Origin: Pseudoalteromonas sp. H71
GTDB taxonomy: Bacteria > Pseudomonadota > Gammaproteobacteria > Enterobacterales > Alteromonadaceae
DNA: 61,917 nucleotides
Assembly: GCF_001468485.1 (NCBI RefSeq)
Contig: NZ_LODI01000001.1
Coordinates: 117,506-179,422 of the forward strand
Reading direction: 5' to 3'
Made by a program: the position numbers and the translations under genes
The notes under the pieces: generated by a model
Seen by the model: the letters and a program-made list of their open reading frames with translations, nothing else
Database searches by the model: none
Told to the model about the DNA's origin: nothing
Part shown: positions 1 through 10,669 of the stretch, piece after piece
Layout: each line of letters begins with the position of its first letter
Position numbering within the stretch: the first letter of the stretch is position 1

Positions 1-1214
<1,214 letters not shown>

Positions 1215-1337
1215 TCACATGTGGATCTAAGATAAGGAATTGCGGCCAAATTTTAACAGCGTTGTTGGCATTCGTAAATAATATTTCGCAAATATTTATG
1301 ATAAACTTGCTTCATAAATAGTTTTAGGTTGTTTTTT

Positions 1338-2669
1338 ATGTTTTCGAAGCCTTCGCAGACGGTTTATACCGTTTCGCGCCTTAATAGAGAGATCAGAACA
1401 GTATTAGAGCAAGGCTTTGCTTCATTAGTGCTGACTGGCGAAATTTCTAATTTTATTGCGCCAGCATCTGGACATTGGTATTTTTCGTTAAAAGATGACA
1501 AAGCACAAATTAAAGCCGCTATGTGGCGAGGTAACAACCGAAGCCAAAGTTACCGCCCAGAAAACGGCGCACAAGTAACAGTAAGAGCACGCGTCTCACT
1601 TTATGAGCCTCGTGGCGATTACCAGCTTATTGTTGAGCATATGGAACCCGCTGGCGAAGGCCAACTCAAGCAAGAGTTTGACGCGCTAAAAATGCGTCTT
1701 GCTGCTGAAGGGCTGTTTAGCTCTGCGCATAAAAAGCCTTTACCGCTAAATATAAACCGTATTGGTGTAATCACCTCTGCAACAGGCGCAGCCATAAAAG
1801 ATATTTTAACCGTACTTAAACGCCGTGCGCCGCAATTAGAAGTTATCATTTATCCTGCTATGGTGCAGGGCAAAGAAGCTCATGTGCATTTAATTAATCA
1901 AATAGAATTAGCTAATGCACGTAATGAAGTAGACGTACTTATTTTAGGACGCGGCGGCGGTTCACTTGAAGATTTATGGTGTTTTAACCACGAACAACTT
2001 GCGCGTGCTATTTATCAAAGTGAATTACCCATAGTCAGTGCGGTAGGCCACGAGATAGACACAACCATCAGCGATTACGTTGCCGATGTTCGCGCTGCGA
2101 CTCCATCAGCGGCTGCTGAGCTTGTAAGCCCTAACACGCAAGAGCTACATAACAAAGTAACGCAACTCATTAACCGTTTAAGCAATGCCTTTAAACACGA
2201 TATTGCTGATAAGCGCGCGCTTGCTACGCAATTACAGCATCGTCTTAACTTGTGCCATCCGCGCAATCAGCTCAATCAAAAAGCGCAACGATTAGACGAG
2301 CTAAGCATTGCTTTACAACAAGCAATGCTGCAGCGTTTGTACCAACAAGAACGTAATCTAAACAGTTTAACATCGCGCTTAATGCGCCAATCACCGGATA
2401 AAAAGCTAGCGCAGGCTTCGCATCAACTGTCGCAGTTACAAGCAAGGTTAAAACAGGCTATTCAACAGCAATTACAGCAAGCCAATAATAGCCTAGCATT
2501 ACAAGCAAGTAAGCTCGACTCAGTAAGCCCCCTTAATGTTCTAGCGCGTGGCTACAGCATCACTAAAACGCCACAGGGGAAAGTAGTTAAATCGGTGGGT
2601 CAAATTAAAACAGGCGATGTGTTAATTACAGAGCTTGGCGATGGCATAATAAAATCAACAGCATCATAA
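1338..2669 (+). CDS. xseA: Exodeoxyribonuclease VII large subunit
   Basis: Large, catalytic subunit of exonuclease VII, which with XseB degrades single-stranded DNA in both directions to oligonucleotides. The order is an N-terminal OB fold (about residues 10-110, with LTGEISNF and SGHWYFSLKDDKAQIKAAM), the nuclease core with GVITSATGAAIKDIL and LGRGGGSLEDLW, then a long Gln-rich coiled coil (about 260-370) and a short C-terminal beta segment (LARGYSITKT). I chose the ATG at 1338; an in-frame TTG nine bases earlier adds three residues but is less plausible. The length of 443 aa is normal. It is divergent from guaB, the usual neighbour arrangement in gammaproteobacteria. Confidence 0.96.
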   Translation: MFSKPSQTVYTVSRLNREIRTVLEQGFASLVLTGEISNFIAPASGHWYFSLKDDKAQIKAAMWRGNNRSQSYRPENGAQVTVRARVSLYEPRGDYQLIVEHMEPAGEGQLKQEFDALKMRLAAEGLFSSAHKKPLPLNINRIGVITSATGAAIKDILTVLKRRAPQLEVIIYPAMVQGKEAHVHLINQIELANARNEVDVLILGRGGGSLEDLWCFNHEQLARAIYQSELPIVSAVGHEIDTTISDYVADVRAATPSAAAELVSPNTQELHNKVTQLINRLSNAFKHDIADKRALATQLQHRLNLCHPRNQLNQKAQRLDELSIALQQAMLQRLYQQERNLNSLTSRLMRQSPDKKLAQASHQLSQLQARLKQAIQQQLQQANNSLALQASKLDSVSPLNVLARGYSITKTPQGKVVKSVGQIKTGDVLITELGDGIIKSTAS

Positions 2670-2682
2670 AATACGCTTTCAG

Positions 2683-3369
2683 TTAAAGCTCTGTTGTCAT
2701 TAATAGAGTTAATTCACTGTCGCTCGAGGTGGAGGTTGTTCTTTTAAACTGTAACCAAAACTCTTGCTTCATTAACTTATCGTTAAGCTCTCGCCAATGG
2801 GTATGATCGAATATATCGTTACCCGTTGGCGCTGCTAGTTTAAATTTACAAACCGATGACTTACATTCTGCGCTCACAATATCAGGCATTGAGGTTAAAT
2901 CTGCGGTAAGTAAAAAATCCTGCAATGCGGTTTCAGTTTGATAAGCCCATTCTTCATTACGTTGTTGTTCATCAAACTGAGCCTGTAAAGCGGCTTCAAT
3001 ATCATTTGGGGCACGCAACTGCTTCACCACATTTTCCATTAACGACTTTTGCTTAGCTAATTGCAGCTTAAGTTGTGTAACTTGTTCTTCTAGGGGGAGC
3101 TCATCAATTTCTTGAGGTTCTAAAGCGGTGGAGGTGGTATTTTCATTTTTTTCTAAACTAACGACCTCTTCAGTAACAGCTGGTATCACTTTATTTGGTG
3201 TTGCTTCATTGCTTTTAGATTGCTGGGCATGTTTTTTTTGCAAAATAGTATTAATTTGATGTGCCTGTGCTGACTCTAAATCATTTGGGACTAAGTTAAA
3301 ATAGCCCCAAGTCAAAACTACACCAGCAATAAACCCAACCCCTAAAGTTAACAAGCTATTCTTGTTCAT
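2683..3369 (-). CDS. Membrane-anchored periplasmic protein, unknown function
   Basis: Not recognised by family. The 228-residue product starts with a short N-terminal hydrophobic helix (about residues 7-25, ending in WGYFNLVPN), which looks like an uncleaved anchor. Residues 30-90 are polar and low in complexity, followed by a coiled-coil-like segment (LEEQVTQLKLQLAKQKSLM) and a C-terminal region with two Cys (SAECKSSVCKFKLAA) that could form a disulphide in the periplasm. It is convergent with xseA, 13 bases away, and lies 33 bases downstream of cysE, so it may be read from the cysE transcript. A stress or envelope role is possible but unsupported. Confidence 0.7.
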   Translation of the reverse strand: MNKNSLLTLGVGFIAGVVLTWGYFNLVPNDLESAQAHQINTILQKKHAQQSKSNEATPNKVIPAVTEEVVSLEKNENTTSTALEPQEIDELPLEEQVTQLKLQLAKQKSLMENVVKQLRAPNDIEAALQAQFDEQQRNEEWAYQTETALQDFLLTADLTSMPDIVSAECKSSVCKFKLAAPTGNDIFDHTHWRELNDKLMKQEFWLQFKRTTSTSSDSELTLLMTTEL

Positions 3370-3402
3370 TTTAATTCCCTTAAGTTTTTTTCTACTTACA
3401 TG

Positions 3403-4221
3403 TCAAAGCATAGCGCTGGTATGGGATTCGTTTTCAGGCTCTGGTGTCGCTAAAAAGTTTTGGTTCATACTTTGTGCAGGACACGGACAATCCGGTCTGC
3501 CAATAATTTTAGCCGGTACGCCGACCGCAGTGGTATGTGGCGGCACCGCGGTTAAAACGACTGACCCTGCGCCAATACGCGCGCCCTCGCCTACCTCAAT
3601 ATTACCCAGCACCTTAGCACCTGCACCAATAAGCACACCGGCTCTAATTTTAGGATGACGGTCGCCTTGCTCGTTACCAGTACCACCAAGCGTTACCGAT
3701 TGCAGTATTGATACATTATCTTCAATAACTGCCGTTTCACCGATGACAATACCCGTTGCGTGGTCAAACATGATGCCTTTACCAACTTTACAGGCTGGAT
3801 GAATATCTACGCCAAACACTTCAGAAGTTCGACTTTGGATAAAGCGCGCTAGTTCTTTACGATTCTGTTGCCATAGGCAATTAGCTAATCGGTGAGCCTG
3901 AATAGCATGAAAACCCTTTAAGTTTAAAATAACAGTGAGGTAGGTTTCAGCGGCAGGGTCTCTATCTTTCACAGCTTTTATGTCTTCTGCAACAAAAGAC
4001 AGCATACGGTCGCATTTTACAAATGATTGATCGAATAATTCGCGAATAGTGAATGCCGATACAACTGCATCCGCCAATTTATTAGCAACAATAAAGCTTA
4101 ACGCCGAACCCAAGCACTCATGATTCAAAATACATGAATACACGTGACTTGCCAAAAGAGGTTCGCGAGTGACGACTTCATTTGCTTCACTTCGAAGCTG
4201 TTGCCAAATTTCATGACGCAT
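3403..4221 (-). CDS. cysE: Serine O-acetyltransferase
   Basis: Transfers acetyl from acetyl-CoA to L-serine, making O-acetylserine for cysteine synthesis. The N-terminal helical domain (HEIWQQLRSEA at the start) is followed by the left-handed beta-helix built from hexapeptide repeats, with the family signatures DIHPACKVGKGIMFDHATG and VTLGGTGNEQGDRHPKI (catalytic His/Asp region) and IGAGAKVLGNIEVGEGARIG. At 272 aa it matches the long, feedback-sensitive CysE type, not the short CysE of cysE-cysK clusters. The gene stands alone on the reverse strand, after the terminator of the upstream diguanylate cyclase. Confidence 0.96.
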   Translation of the reverse strand: MRHEIWQQLRSEANEVVTREPLLASHVYSCILNHECLGSALSFIVANKLADAVVSAFTIRELFDQSFVKCDRMLSFVAEDIKAVKDRDPAAETYLTVILNLKGFHAIQAHRLANCLWQQNRKELARFIQSRTSEVFGVDIHPACKVGKGIMFDHATGIVIGETAVIEDNVSILQSVTLGGTGNEQGDRHPKIRAGVLIGAGAKVLGNIEVGEGARIGAGSVVLTAVPPHTTAVGVPAKIIGRPDCPCPAQSMNQNFLATPEPENESHTSAML

Positions 4222-4248
4222 AATACTGAACTGCCTTAAATTGATATA

Positions 4249-4286
4249 AAAAAGAGCCTTTAGTCAAGTCTAACGGATTTAAAGGC
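4249..4286 (-). terminator. Probable rho-independent terminator of the PAS-GGDEF gene
   Basis: Reading the reverse strand downstream of the diguanylate cyclase, arms of seven bases (4280-4286 and 4256-4262) close a loop of 17 bases and are followed by TCTTTTTT. The loop is long, so the stem is only moderately convincing. It lies before the cysE start and would separate the two transcripts. Confidence 0.5.
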
Positions 4287-4359
4287 CTAAGTGTTAACGC
4301 CTTAGTTATTTGTTCTGGTTATTAGGTATAACAAAGCATAACTCATAACAACTTATCAT

Positions 4360-5289
4360 TTAGTCAACCACGGTTAAATCGGCCACACATAATAAGTTTT
4401 TACCTGTGGCTTTTGCTTTGTACAATAAGTCATCAGCCTCTTTAATCATACTTTCTATCGTGTAATCACTACAAGGAACAACACTTGCCAAACCAATACT
4501 GACTGTAAGTGTTTTACTGGGTAAAGACAGTTCGTTACAAATGTTAAGCTGTTTTAGCTGCTCTACAATAGCGTTAATAACCGTGGTTGCTTGTTCAGAG
4601 CTTGTGTTGCCATAAACAAGTGCAAACTCCTCCCCGCCAAAACGAGCACAAATATCGCTAGGTCTTTTTGTATATTGCTCAAGAATTGCCGCAACTTGCT
4701 TTAAACACTCATCACCTTGTTGATGACCATAAGTGTCGTTTAGTAATTTAAAATCGTCTAAGTCAATGATTGCTAATGAAAGGGGCATATTTAAACGCTT
4801 GCACCTATTCCACTCTTGCTCTAAAAAGCTATCAAAATAACCTCGATTAAATATATCGGTTAATCCATCAATATTTGCCAGTTGCTGAACTTCTTCTTCA
4901 GCGAGTTTTCGCTCTGTAATATTTTGATGCGTAATTACATAGTAAAAATCGGTATTAAGTTTAAATGGTACAACACGCATCATAAACCAGCGTTTTTCAT
5001 CATCACTATGACATGGGTATTCTAAATATAAATCGCCTTGCTGCTCGTTAATGACAGCATTAATTCCTTCCAATGCCCTTAAGCCTATTTCGTCACCATT
5101 GTCTGCTGCTTTTTTACAGGTAAATAAATAATTTTCTTTTTCCCAAGCACCGCATGAGCAGTCATTTTCTTCACCAAAGTTTTGCCATCCCTTATTTATA
5201 AAAACTATTTCTCCTTCTTTATTAATTACGACAACCTGTTCTGGCATGGTATCCAATACCAACTTTAAAAATAATTTATCATCTAGCAC
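4360..5289 (-). CDS. Diguanylate cyclase with N-terminal PAS domain
   Basis: Predicted to make cyclic di-GMP from two GTP. A PAS-type domain occupies about residues 1-125 (MPEQVVVINKEGEIVFINKG at its start, ending VITHQNITERKLAEEEV), followed by a GGDEF domain with GGEEF active site in ARFGGEEFALVYG and an RxxD inhibitory site (RPSD) five residues before it, so product inhibition is likely. No membrane segment remains if the GTG at 5289 is used. That start has AAGGT a few bases upstream; an ATG 26 codons earlier (5367) would add a hydrophobic stretch and is the alternative. A Cys-rich motif (CSCGAW) sits inside the PAS domain. The cognate signal is unknown. Confidence 0.9.
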   Translation of the reverse strand: MLDDKLFLKLVLDTMPEQVVVINKEGEIVFINKGWQNFGEENDCSCGAWEKENYLFTCKKAADNGDEIGLRALEGINAVINEQQGDLYLEYPCHSDDEKRWFMMRVVPFKLNTDFYYVITHQNITERKLAEEEVQQLANIDGLTDIFNRGYFDSFLEQEWNRCKRLNMPLSLAIIDLDDFKLLNDTYGHQQGDECLKQVAAILEQYTKRPSDICARFGGEEFALVYGNTSSEQATTVINAIVEQLKQLNICNELSLPSKTLTVSIGLASVVPCSDYTIESMIKEADDLLYKAKATGKNLLCVADLTVVD

Positions 5290-5484
5290 GCTTACCTTCA
5301 GATTTATTAGAATAATTGTCAGAAAGTATATGTACTTAGCGTTTTTTTGACAAAAATAAATCCGCACTTTTCTTTAATTTTTTTATTTACCTAACCAATA
5401 GTTAAAAATGACATGACAGCAACACTAATTTTCAATCAGATCAAAAAGTAAATAAAACATATTAAAATCAGTAATTAAACATAC

Positions 5485-5503
5485 ATGACATACACAGTGT
5501 CAT
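5485..5503. promoter_or_regulatory. Dyad upstream of the XRE mini-operon
   Basis: Six-base arms ATGACA and TGTCAT with a seven-base spacer lie about 90 bases before the first gene of the three-gene operon. A second short dyad, CCAAACTGTTTGCTGG, lies at about 5508-5523. Both are plausible binding sites for the XRE-type regulator encoded downstream; this is inference from position only. Confidence 0.35.
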
Positions 5504-5591
5504 ATGCCAAACTGTTTGCTGGCATACTCCTGACGGCGTAAAAAATAAAAACAAACGCTAAATTAGCATCATCAACTCAACAAGGATAACG

Positions 5592-5999
5592 ATGATGAAA
5601 AACGACATATTAAATACTAAAAAACTCGGCTATAAATTTTACTTTCAAGATGGTGATAATCAGATAGCCTGCTTTGGAAGTTACTTTACCGGTAAAGAAG
5701 AAGTGTTTATAAATGATGATTTATTTAGTAAAGAGCGCAATATAAATTGTACAAGCACCCACTCTTTTGATTTTGAGAGCTCACAGTACCAAGTAAAGTT
5801 TGACATGCTCAACATACTCACAGGGCGAATGGAGTGCACACTTTATAAAGATACAAAAGTCGTTGCCAAACAAATTCAATGCAGTCTTCCTGACGATCCT
5901 AAAAAGGCTTTCTTTTTTATTGCTGGTTGCGCACTAGGCGGTGCGGTGTTTGGCTATGCAATTGCAACCATTATTGAACTATTTGTGGGGAAGCTTTAA
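5592..5999 (+). CDS. Small protein with C-terminal membrane helix, first gene of XRE mini-operon
   Basis: Not recognised. The 135-residue product has a soluble, beta-rich N-terminal portion of about 105 residues (for example KKLGYKFYFQDGDN and FDMLNILTGRMECTLYKD) and one C-terminal hydrophobic helix (AFFFIAGCALGGAVFGYAIA), which predicts a tail-anchored inner-membrane protein. Two ATG codons are adjacent in frame; both can use the AGGA eight to five bases upstream. Its stop is one base before the GTG of the XRE gene, so the two are translationally linked. AT-rich codon use resembles accessory genes. It could be a target or effector governed by the next gene. Confidence 0.75.
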   Translation: MMKNDILNTKKLGYKFYFQDGDNQIACFGSYFTGKEEVFINDDLFSKERNINCTSTHSFDFESSQYQVKFDMLNILTGRMECTLYKDTKVVAKQIQCSLPDDPKKAFFFIAGCALGGAVFGYAIATIIELFVGKL

Positions 6000-6000
6000 C

Positions 6001-6321
6001 GTGCAATTAAATCCTACAACTGTTAAATCACTCAGAGGCCAGTTAAATTGGACTCAGCAGCAACTTGCTGACGCTTGCGATGTTAGTTTACGAACAATTC
6101 AACGGGTAGAGAAAGAAGGTGCAGCATCAAAAGAAACAACGATGGCTTTATGTGCAGTATTAGAAGTACGTCAAGGTGAATTAATTAAACTTGAAGATGA
6201 CACTAACTCTTCTACTGTTAATCCAGCTTTAAGCACACAAAATATAACCTCAATTTTAGCATTGTCGTCAGTCATCAGCTTTATATTAGGAATGATCACT
6301 GTATTTTTTATAATGAGTTAA
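6001..6321 (+). CDS. XRE-family HTH regulator with C-terminal transmembrane helix
   Basis: The 106-residue product carries an N-terminal helix-turn-helix of the Cro/C1 type (about residues 5-60: LRGQLNWTQQQLADACDVS, then LRTIQRVEKEGAASKETTMA), a short polar linker, and a hydrophobic C-terminal helix (ILALSSVISFILGMITVFF). This predicts a DNA-binding protein tethered to the inner membrane. The start is GTG at 6001 with GGGGAAGC upstream; it follows the previous stop after one base. The frame is open upstream into the preceding gene, but no start there has a ribosome site. Likely autoregulatory, together with the flanking membrane proteins. Confidence 0.85.
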   Translation: MQLNPTTVKSLRGQLNWTQQQLADACDVSLRTIQRVEKEGAASKETTMALCAVLEVRQGELIKLEDDTNSSTVNPALSTQNITSILALSSVISFILGMITVFFIMS

Positions 6322-6332
6322 GGTAGCAAAAA

Positions 6333-6440
6333 ATGTCGAAATATAAAGCAAAAGAACGACGAGGCCACATTACTTTAATAGCCATAGCAAGCGCAATAAT
6401 ACTTTTAGGGTTAGGGATAAAGGTTGGCTCAATGCTATAA
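6333..6440 (+). CDS. 35-residue single-pass membrane peptide, third gene of the mini-operon
   Basis: An ATG at 6333, eleven bases after the XRE stop, opens a 35-codon frame. The basic N-terminus (MSKYKAKERRGH) is followed by one hydrophobic helix (ITLIAIASAIILLGLGIKVG). A purine-rich AAGGTAGC precedes it at suitable spacing, and a strong terminator begins directly after its stop, which supports it as the last gene of this transcript. Function unknown; size and layout recall small membrane toxins or regulators of a neighbouring membrane protein, but nothing in the sequence proves either. Confidence 0.6.
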   Translation: MSKYKAKERRGHITLIAIASAIILLGLGIKVGSML

Positions 6441-6465
6441 AAAAGCCCCAAATGTGGGGCTTTTC
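6441..6465 (+). terminator. Rho-independent terminator of the XRE mini-operon
   Basis: Perfect six-base-pair GC-rich stem GCCCCA/TGGGGC with a four-base loop, flanked by AAAA before and TTTTC after. It starts directly after the stop of the 35-residue gene. It is also usable in part from the reverse strand by the M16 protease gene, which ends 31 bases further on. Confidence 0.88.
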
Positions 6466-6495
6466 ATTATCTACAAGTAGTTTTCGTTTAATGTT

Positions 6496-9370
6496 TTATT
6501 TAAAAACACTGTCCACTTTTACTACTTCGATGTTGTTAGCCTCAATGGCTAATTTATAATCGGCAATGATTTTATCTTCTGCAACAAGCTCTGCTGGTTT
6601 TTCTGTGTTGTAAACCATTGGCGAGGTTTGCTCTGACGCTAAACGTTTTTTCATGTCTTCGCCGTCACCGGTAATAAACACATACTGCACGTTATCAGTT
6701 TGCAGATTATCTTTAATTACGCGATTCACATCACCAAGCGTTAGCTTTTCAAGCTTACTTGTCACGTATTTTACAAACGATTCTGTGTTATAAAATTCGC
6801 TATCCAATGCATAACCTAACTGACGGTTTTGACTTGCTACAAGCTGCGGCACGTAGTTAATTAAAAAGTTACGTGTTGCCTCAAAGTCTTTTTCGGTCAT
6901 GCCATTTTTAATTAATCTATCTAGCTCAAATAATGCGGTACGCGTTGCAAAGTGTGCATCGTTATTAGAGCGCAGCGGGCGCAACCAAATTTGGAATATT
7001 TGCTCAGAGCGTCCTAAATTTGCATCTGGTTTAGTTTGAAACATACCACGTGGGAAGTATTCTATGTACGAATAATCACCGTAATTCATACCGCGTGTTT
7101 GACGAATTCGCTCATACAAGTATGAGTTAGAACTACGATGCTCACCAAAGTATGAGCGCACAAGCCAAAGTGCTGTCCAATCTTCGCTGCTACGAATAGT
7201 ATCAATAGGGAAACCAAACGATACCGCAGTAGATTGCGCCGATTTTTCAACAATAGTAGCATGATGACCTTTAAGTTCTGGTGCATCAGGGATACTTAAA
7301 CGGCTTTGCTCGCCTTTAGGTAGGGTTGCTAAATCGCTCATCATTTCGGCTTTAAGCGCGTTAGGCACAGCGCCAATTAAACCCAATGTTAGTTTAGATT
7401 GGGTAAGCTCTGTGTTGTAAAATGCTTTTACATCATCAAGAGTAAGTGCTTCTAAGTCTGAAATATCACCATAGTTGTAGCTCTCGTATGGGTGGCCTTT
7501 ATAAAGCGTACTGTAAAGTACTTCTTTACCTAGCTCTTCATCATTAGAGGCTTTTAAGCCAGACTTAATACCGTCGATCATTTCTTTTTTAAGGCGTTTA
7601 AAGTCATCGTCTCTAAAACCTGGGTTAAGTAGTTGCTCGCTTATAAGTGCATACCAAGTTTCAGCGTTATCTTTATGAATACGCCCCTGGAACGACAGCA
7701 TTTCTTTATCTATTTGGTAACCAAAGCTACCCGCAAGCGGATAAAGCGCTTTTTGGATTTCCTTGTAGCTGGTACTTTGCGAACCACCTCGAGCAAGCAT
7801 AGCGGCGGTAAGTGCGGCTACACCTTTTTTACCCTTCGGCGGCTGCACCTGTATTGAATAAAAAGTTTACATCAACCAGCACCGAGCTATTAGTTTTATC
7901 AAGCACTTTAAATGCCGGTGCCTCTGGCGCTTGCTCAAGCTTTGCAACCACCTCGCTTAAACTCGCCTCTTGCTCAAACCCCGGTGCTTTCTCAAGTGCC
8001 GACATTGTCACTGTAGTGCGGGTGTTATCTACAAAGTATTTATTAGCAACCGCTTTAATATCCTCAGCGGTGATGCTGTCGGCTGATTTATAAAGCTGGT
8101 TAATAACCTCAGGGTCGCGCTCAAAATGCATGTAACTCGCAAGCGTTGATGCTATTGCTTGCGACGAATCTAAACCATTAATAAAGCTATATTTAAGATT
8201 AGATTTTAAGTCACTTAATTTTTGTGCATCAACCAATTCTGTACGTGCTTTTGCGTAAGTGCGATTAATTGCATCGCGTGCTTTAGCTAAATCTTCTTCG
8301 TTTTCTACTTTTACAAATACATGCAGTAGGCCCGGATCTTTGGTTTCTGGATTATAGGTAAACATTTGGCTAGCAATTTGTTTATCAACAACCAGCTCTT
8401 GGTATAAATCTGAGTTGTTTGAAAAATAAAGCTGTGAGATTAAATCAAGCGCAGCTCGGTCTTTTTTAGCAGGCTCCCACGGCGCACCTTTGTACGATAC
8501 CAGTAACCAATGCCCTGGTAAGGCTTTATTTTGCTCATGTAAATATTTAGGTGCTTGCTGTTTTGGCTCAGCTTTAATATCGGCAACGTAATCGCCTTTT
8601 TCCCAACCACCCCAGTGCTTTTTAACCATTGCCATAGTGGCTTTAGGGTCAACATCACCCACAATAACTAGCGATACATATTCTGGCTTATAAAATTTAT
8701 CAAAAAATTCTTTACCGTAAGCCATTTGGTCTGGCATGGCTTCTATGTCTTCAAAAAAGCCCATTGTGGTGTGTTTGTAAGTATGCTTTTCAAAAGCCTC
8801 TGCACGCACAGCACTTAATAACTTGCGAATCGGGCTGGCGTTATTTTTTAAGTACTCACCTTTTACCGTCAATGCTTCGGTTCTAAATTGCTCTTCGGTG
8901 TAGGTTAAGTTTTGGAAAATATCAGCTTCAATCTCAAGTACTTTATCAAGGTGCTGCTTTGAAAAGTTTAAATGGTAGTTAGTGTAATCGTTGGTGGTGT
9001 ATGCACGGTTATCAACCCCTGCATTTTTGAATATGGCGGTGTATTCGTCTTGCGGAAATTTTTTAGATCCTTTAAATACCATATGCTCAAAAAAGTGAGC
9101 AAAGCCGGTCTTGCCCGCCTCAACTTCGTTGCGAGATCCAACAGAAACCGGTATTTGCAGCGAAACTACATCAGGGTAATCCGTTTTAACAACCATGACT
9201 CGAAGGCCATTATCAAGCTCTTTAATAAGGTAATCTTGTGAAAAAACACGGTCATCAGCTTTTTTTATTTGTTCTTGTTTTGCTGTTTGCGTTATTTCAT
9301 TTTTTTGCATTGCACAGCCAGTTAAAGCGAGTGATACCGCAAGGCTTGTTGCTAATAATTTAAATTTCAT
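6496..9370 (-). pseudogene. M16-family zinc protease lipoprotein, interrupted by one-base frameshift
   Basis: A two-domain insulinase-type metalloprotease. The N-terminal half (7829-9370) has a lipoprotein signal (ALTGCAM, Cys19), the inverted zinc motif HFFEH at residues 92-96 and the third ligand Glu near residue 172. The C-terminal half (6496 to about 7833) is the non-catalytic M16 domain with the family motif YERIRQTRGMNYGDYSYIEY. The first frame ends EG then TAA at 7829-7831, while the continuing frame reads EGKKGVAALTAAML exactly where the family continues. Removing one G of the GGG at 7832-7834 restores a protein of about 960 residues. A separate GTG at 7848 lacks a ribosome site. It could be a real lesion, a sequencing error, or +1 frameshifting. 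Confidence 0.85.
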
Positions 9371-9618
9371 AATTGTCCTTTAGTAAATTGAGCAAAGTTG
9401 TTGTCAAAATATTTACAATTTCACTGCTAATTATGCCCCAAAGCCAATAAATATAAGAGCCCTCAGCGACTTTATTATGTAAACAACTGTGTCATGCACT
9501 TAATTTAGGAACATCTTTGTATGAATAATCCTCACGATGCTTGAAAAACTTTCACTTAAAAAATCTATCTAGACGTCTAAATGGCTGCTATATTAATTCT
9601 ATCAACCATTGAGCTGGA

Positions 9619-10584
9619 ATGAGGATTATGGCTTTATCACTGCAAGAGAAAATTGAGGACACTAATCAAGGTGTTTATCTTATTGGTACAACGCCCCCTA
9701 AAATAGGCACTGATGAAGCGCAATTAAAAACCATTGCAGAAAAACTATTAGGCCGCTTACACGAAATTGAATACGACGGTGTTGTTATTTACGATATTCA
9801 AGATGAGAGTAGCCGTACTAATCAGGCTCGTCCGTTTCCATTTAAGCAAACTGTTGATCCGCGTGAATACAGTAAGTTGTTAAAAGATTTATCACGCCTA
9901 GATGTAATTACATATAAAAGTGTAGCTCAGCGCGGTGTAGCAGAATTTAAAGATTGGCTAAATGAAACTAAAAATGAATTTGATTTAAAAAACGTTGTTT
10001 TAGTAGGTAGCCCATCGTCAGTAGGTGATATAAAACTAAGCCTACCCGACGCTTATAAAACATTAGCGAAGCAAAGTGATGACTTCTTTTTAGGAGGCGT
10101 AACCATTGCAGAGCGACATGCAAGTAAACGTAATGAACACGAACGCTTAATAGAAAAAACAACGCAAGGTTGTCAGTTTTTTATATCGCAAGCAGTTTAT
10201 AACGCACAAGCCACTATTGATTTAATAACAAGTTACGCGCGTACCTGCAAGGCACAAGGCGTTGCACCAAAACGTATTATACTCACGTTTACACCATGTG
10301 GCGGTGAAAAAACCCTAGAGTTCATGCAGTGGCTAGGTATTTCAGTACCAGAGGCGACTAAATGGCGCATGCTTGACGCCGACAACACCTTGAGTGAATC
10401 GGTGCGTATTTGCCGCGAAAATCTCGATTCAATTTTAAAAAGCTGTGCACACTTAGACGTGCCACTAGGTTTAAACATTGAAAGCTTAACAAACCGAAAA
10501 GAAGAAATTGACGCATCAATAAACTTATACCGTTTATTAAAAGCAACAATGGAACTCAACCTAGCTGAAAAACAAATTGCTTAA
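9619..10584 (+). CDS. Methylenetetrahydrofolate reductase-like protein
   Basis: A single-domain TIM-barrel protein of about 320 residues of the MetF/FAD-linked reductase superfamily. Visible segments include GVVIYDIQDESSRTNQARPF, KNVVLVGSPSS, DDFFLGGVTIAERH and GCQFFISQAVYN, which match the conserved strands of MTHFR. It is not the canonical metF (different N-terminus), so the substrate is uncertain: a folate-dependent reductase or a related C1 enzyme. Two in-frame ATGs compete (9619 and 9628); GAG lies five bases before the first. It is divergent from the M16 gene with 248 bases between them, and is followed by a terminator. Confidence 0.7.
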   Translation: MRIMALSLQEKIEDTNQGVYLIGTTPPKIGTDEAQLKTIAEKLLGRLHEIEYDGVVIYDIQDESSRTNQARPFPFKQTVDPREYSKLLKDLSRLDVITYKSVAQRGVAEFKDWLNETKNEFDLKNVVLVGSPSSVGDIKLSLPDAYKTLAKQSDDFFLGGVTIAERHASKRNEHERLIEKTTQGCQFFISQAVYNAQATIDLITSYARTCKAQGVAPKRIILTFTPCGGEKTLEFMQWLGISVPEATKWRMLDADNTLSESVRICRENLDSILKSCAHLDVPLGLNIESLTNRKEEIDASINLYRLLKATMELNLAEKQIA

Positions 10585-10595
10585 TAGTTAAACAA

Positions 10596-10604
10596 CCCCC
10601 CCCC
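10596..10604 (+). repeat. C9 homopolymer
   Basis: Nine consecutive C lie in the short 3' region of the MTHFR-like gene, in DNA that is otherwise AT-rich. It is non-coding, so slippage would not change a protein. It is a likely site of length error in the assembly. Confidence 0.6.
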
Positions 10605-10610
10605 TTCTTG

Positions 10611-10634
10611 GCAAGCTACAGGCTTGCTTTTATT
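10611..10634 (+). terminator. Rho-independent terminator of the MTHFR-like gene
   Basis: Stem GCAAGC/GCTTGC with a five-base loop, followed by TTTTATT, 27 bases after the stop codon. Confidence 0.75.
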
Positions 10635-10669
10635 ATCTCACCAACCTTAAAAAAACTTAAAAACAAAAA

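Noticed and set aside
1329..1337. TTG start of xseA
   Set aside because: The ATG at 1338 gives the family N-terminus; the three extra residues have no support.
9371..9618. Possible riboswitch or sRNA between the M16 and MTHFR-like genes
   Set aside because: No conserved riboswitch core or stable structured stretch was seen; AT-rich promoter DNA is sufficient.
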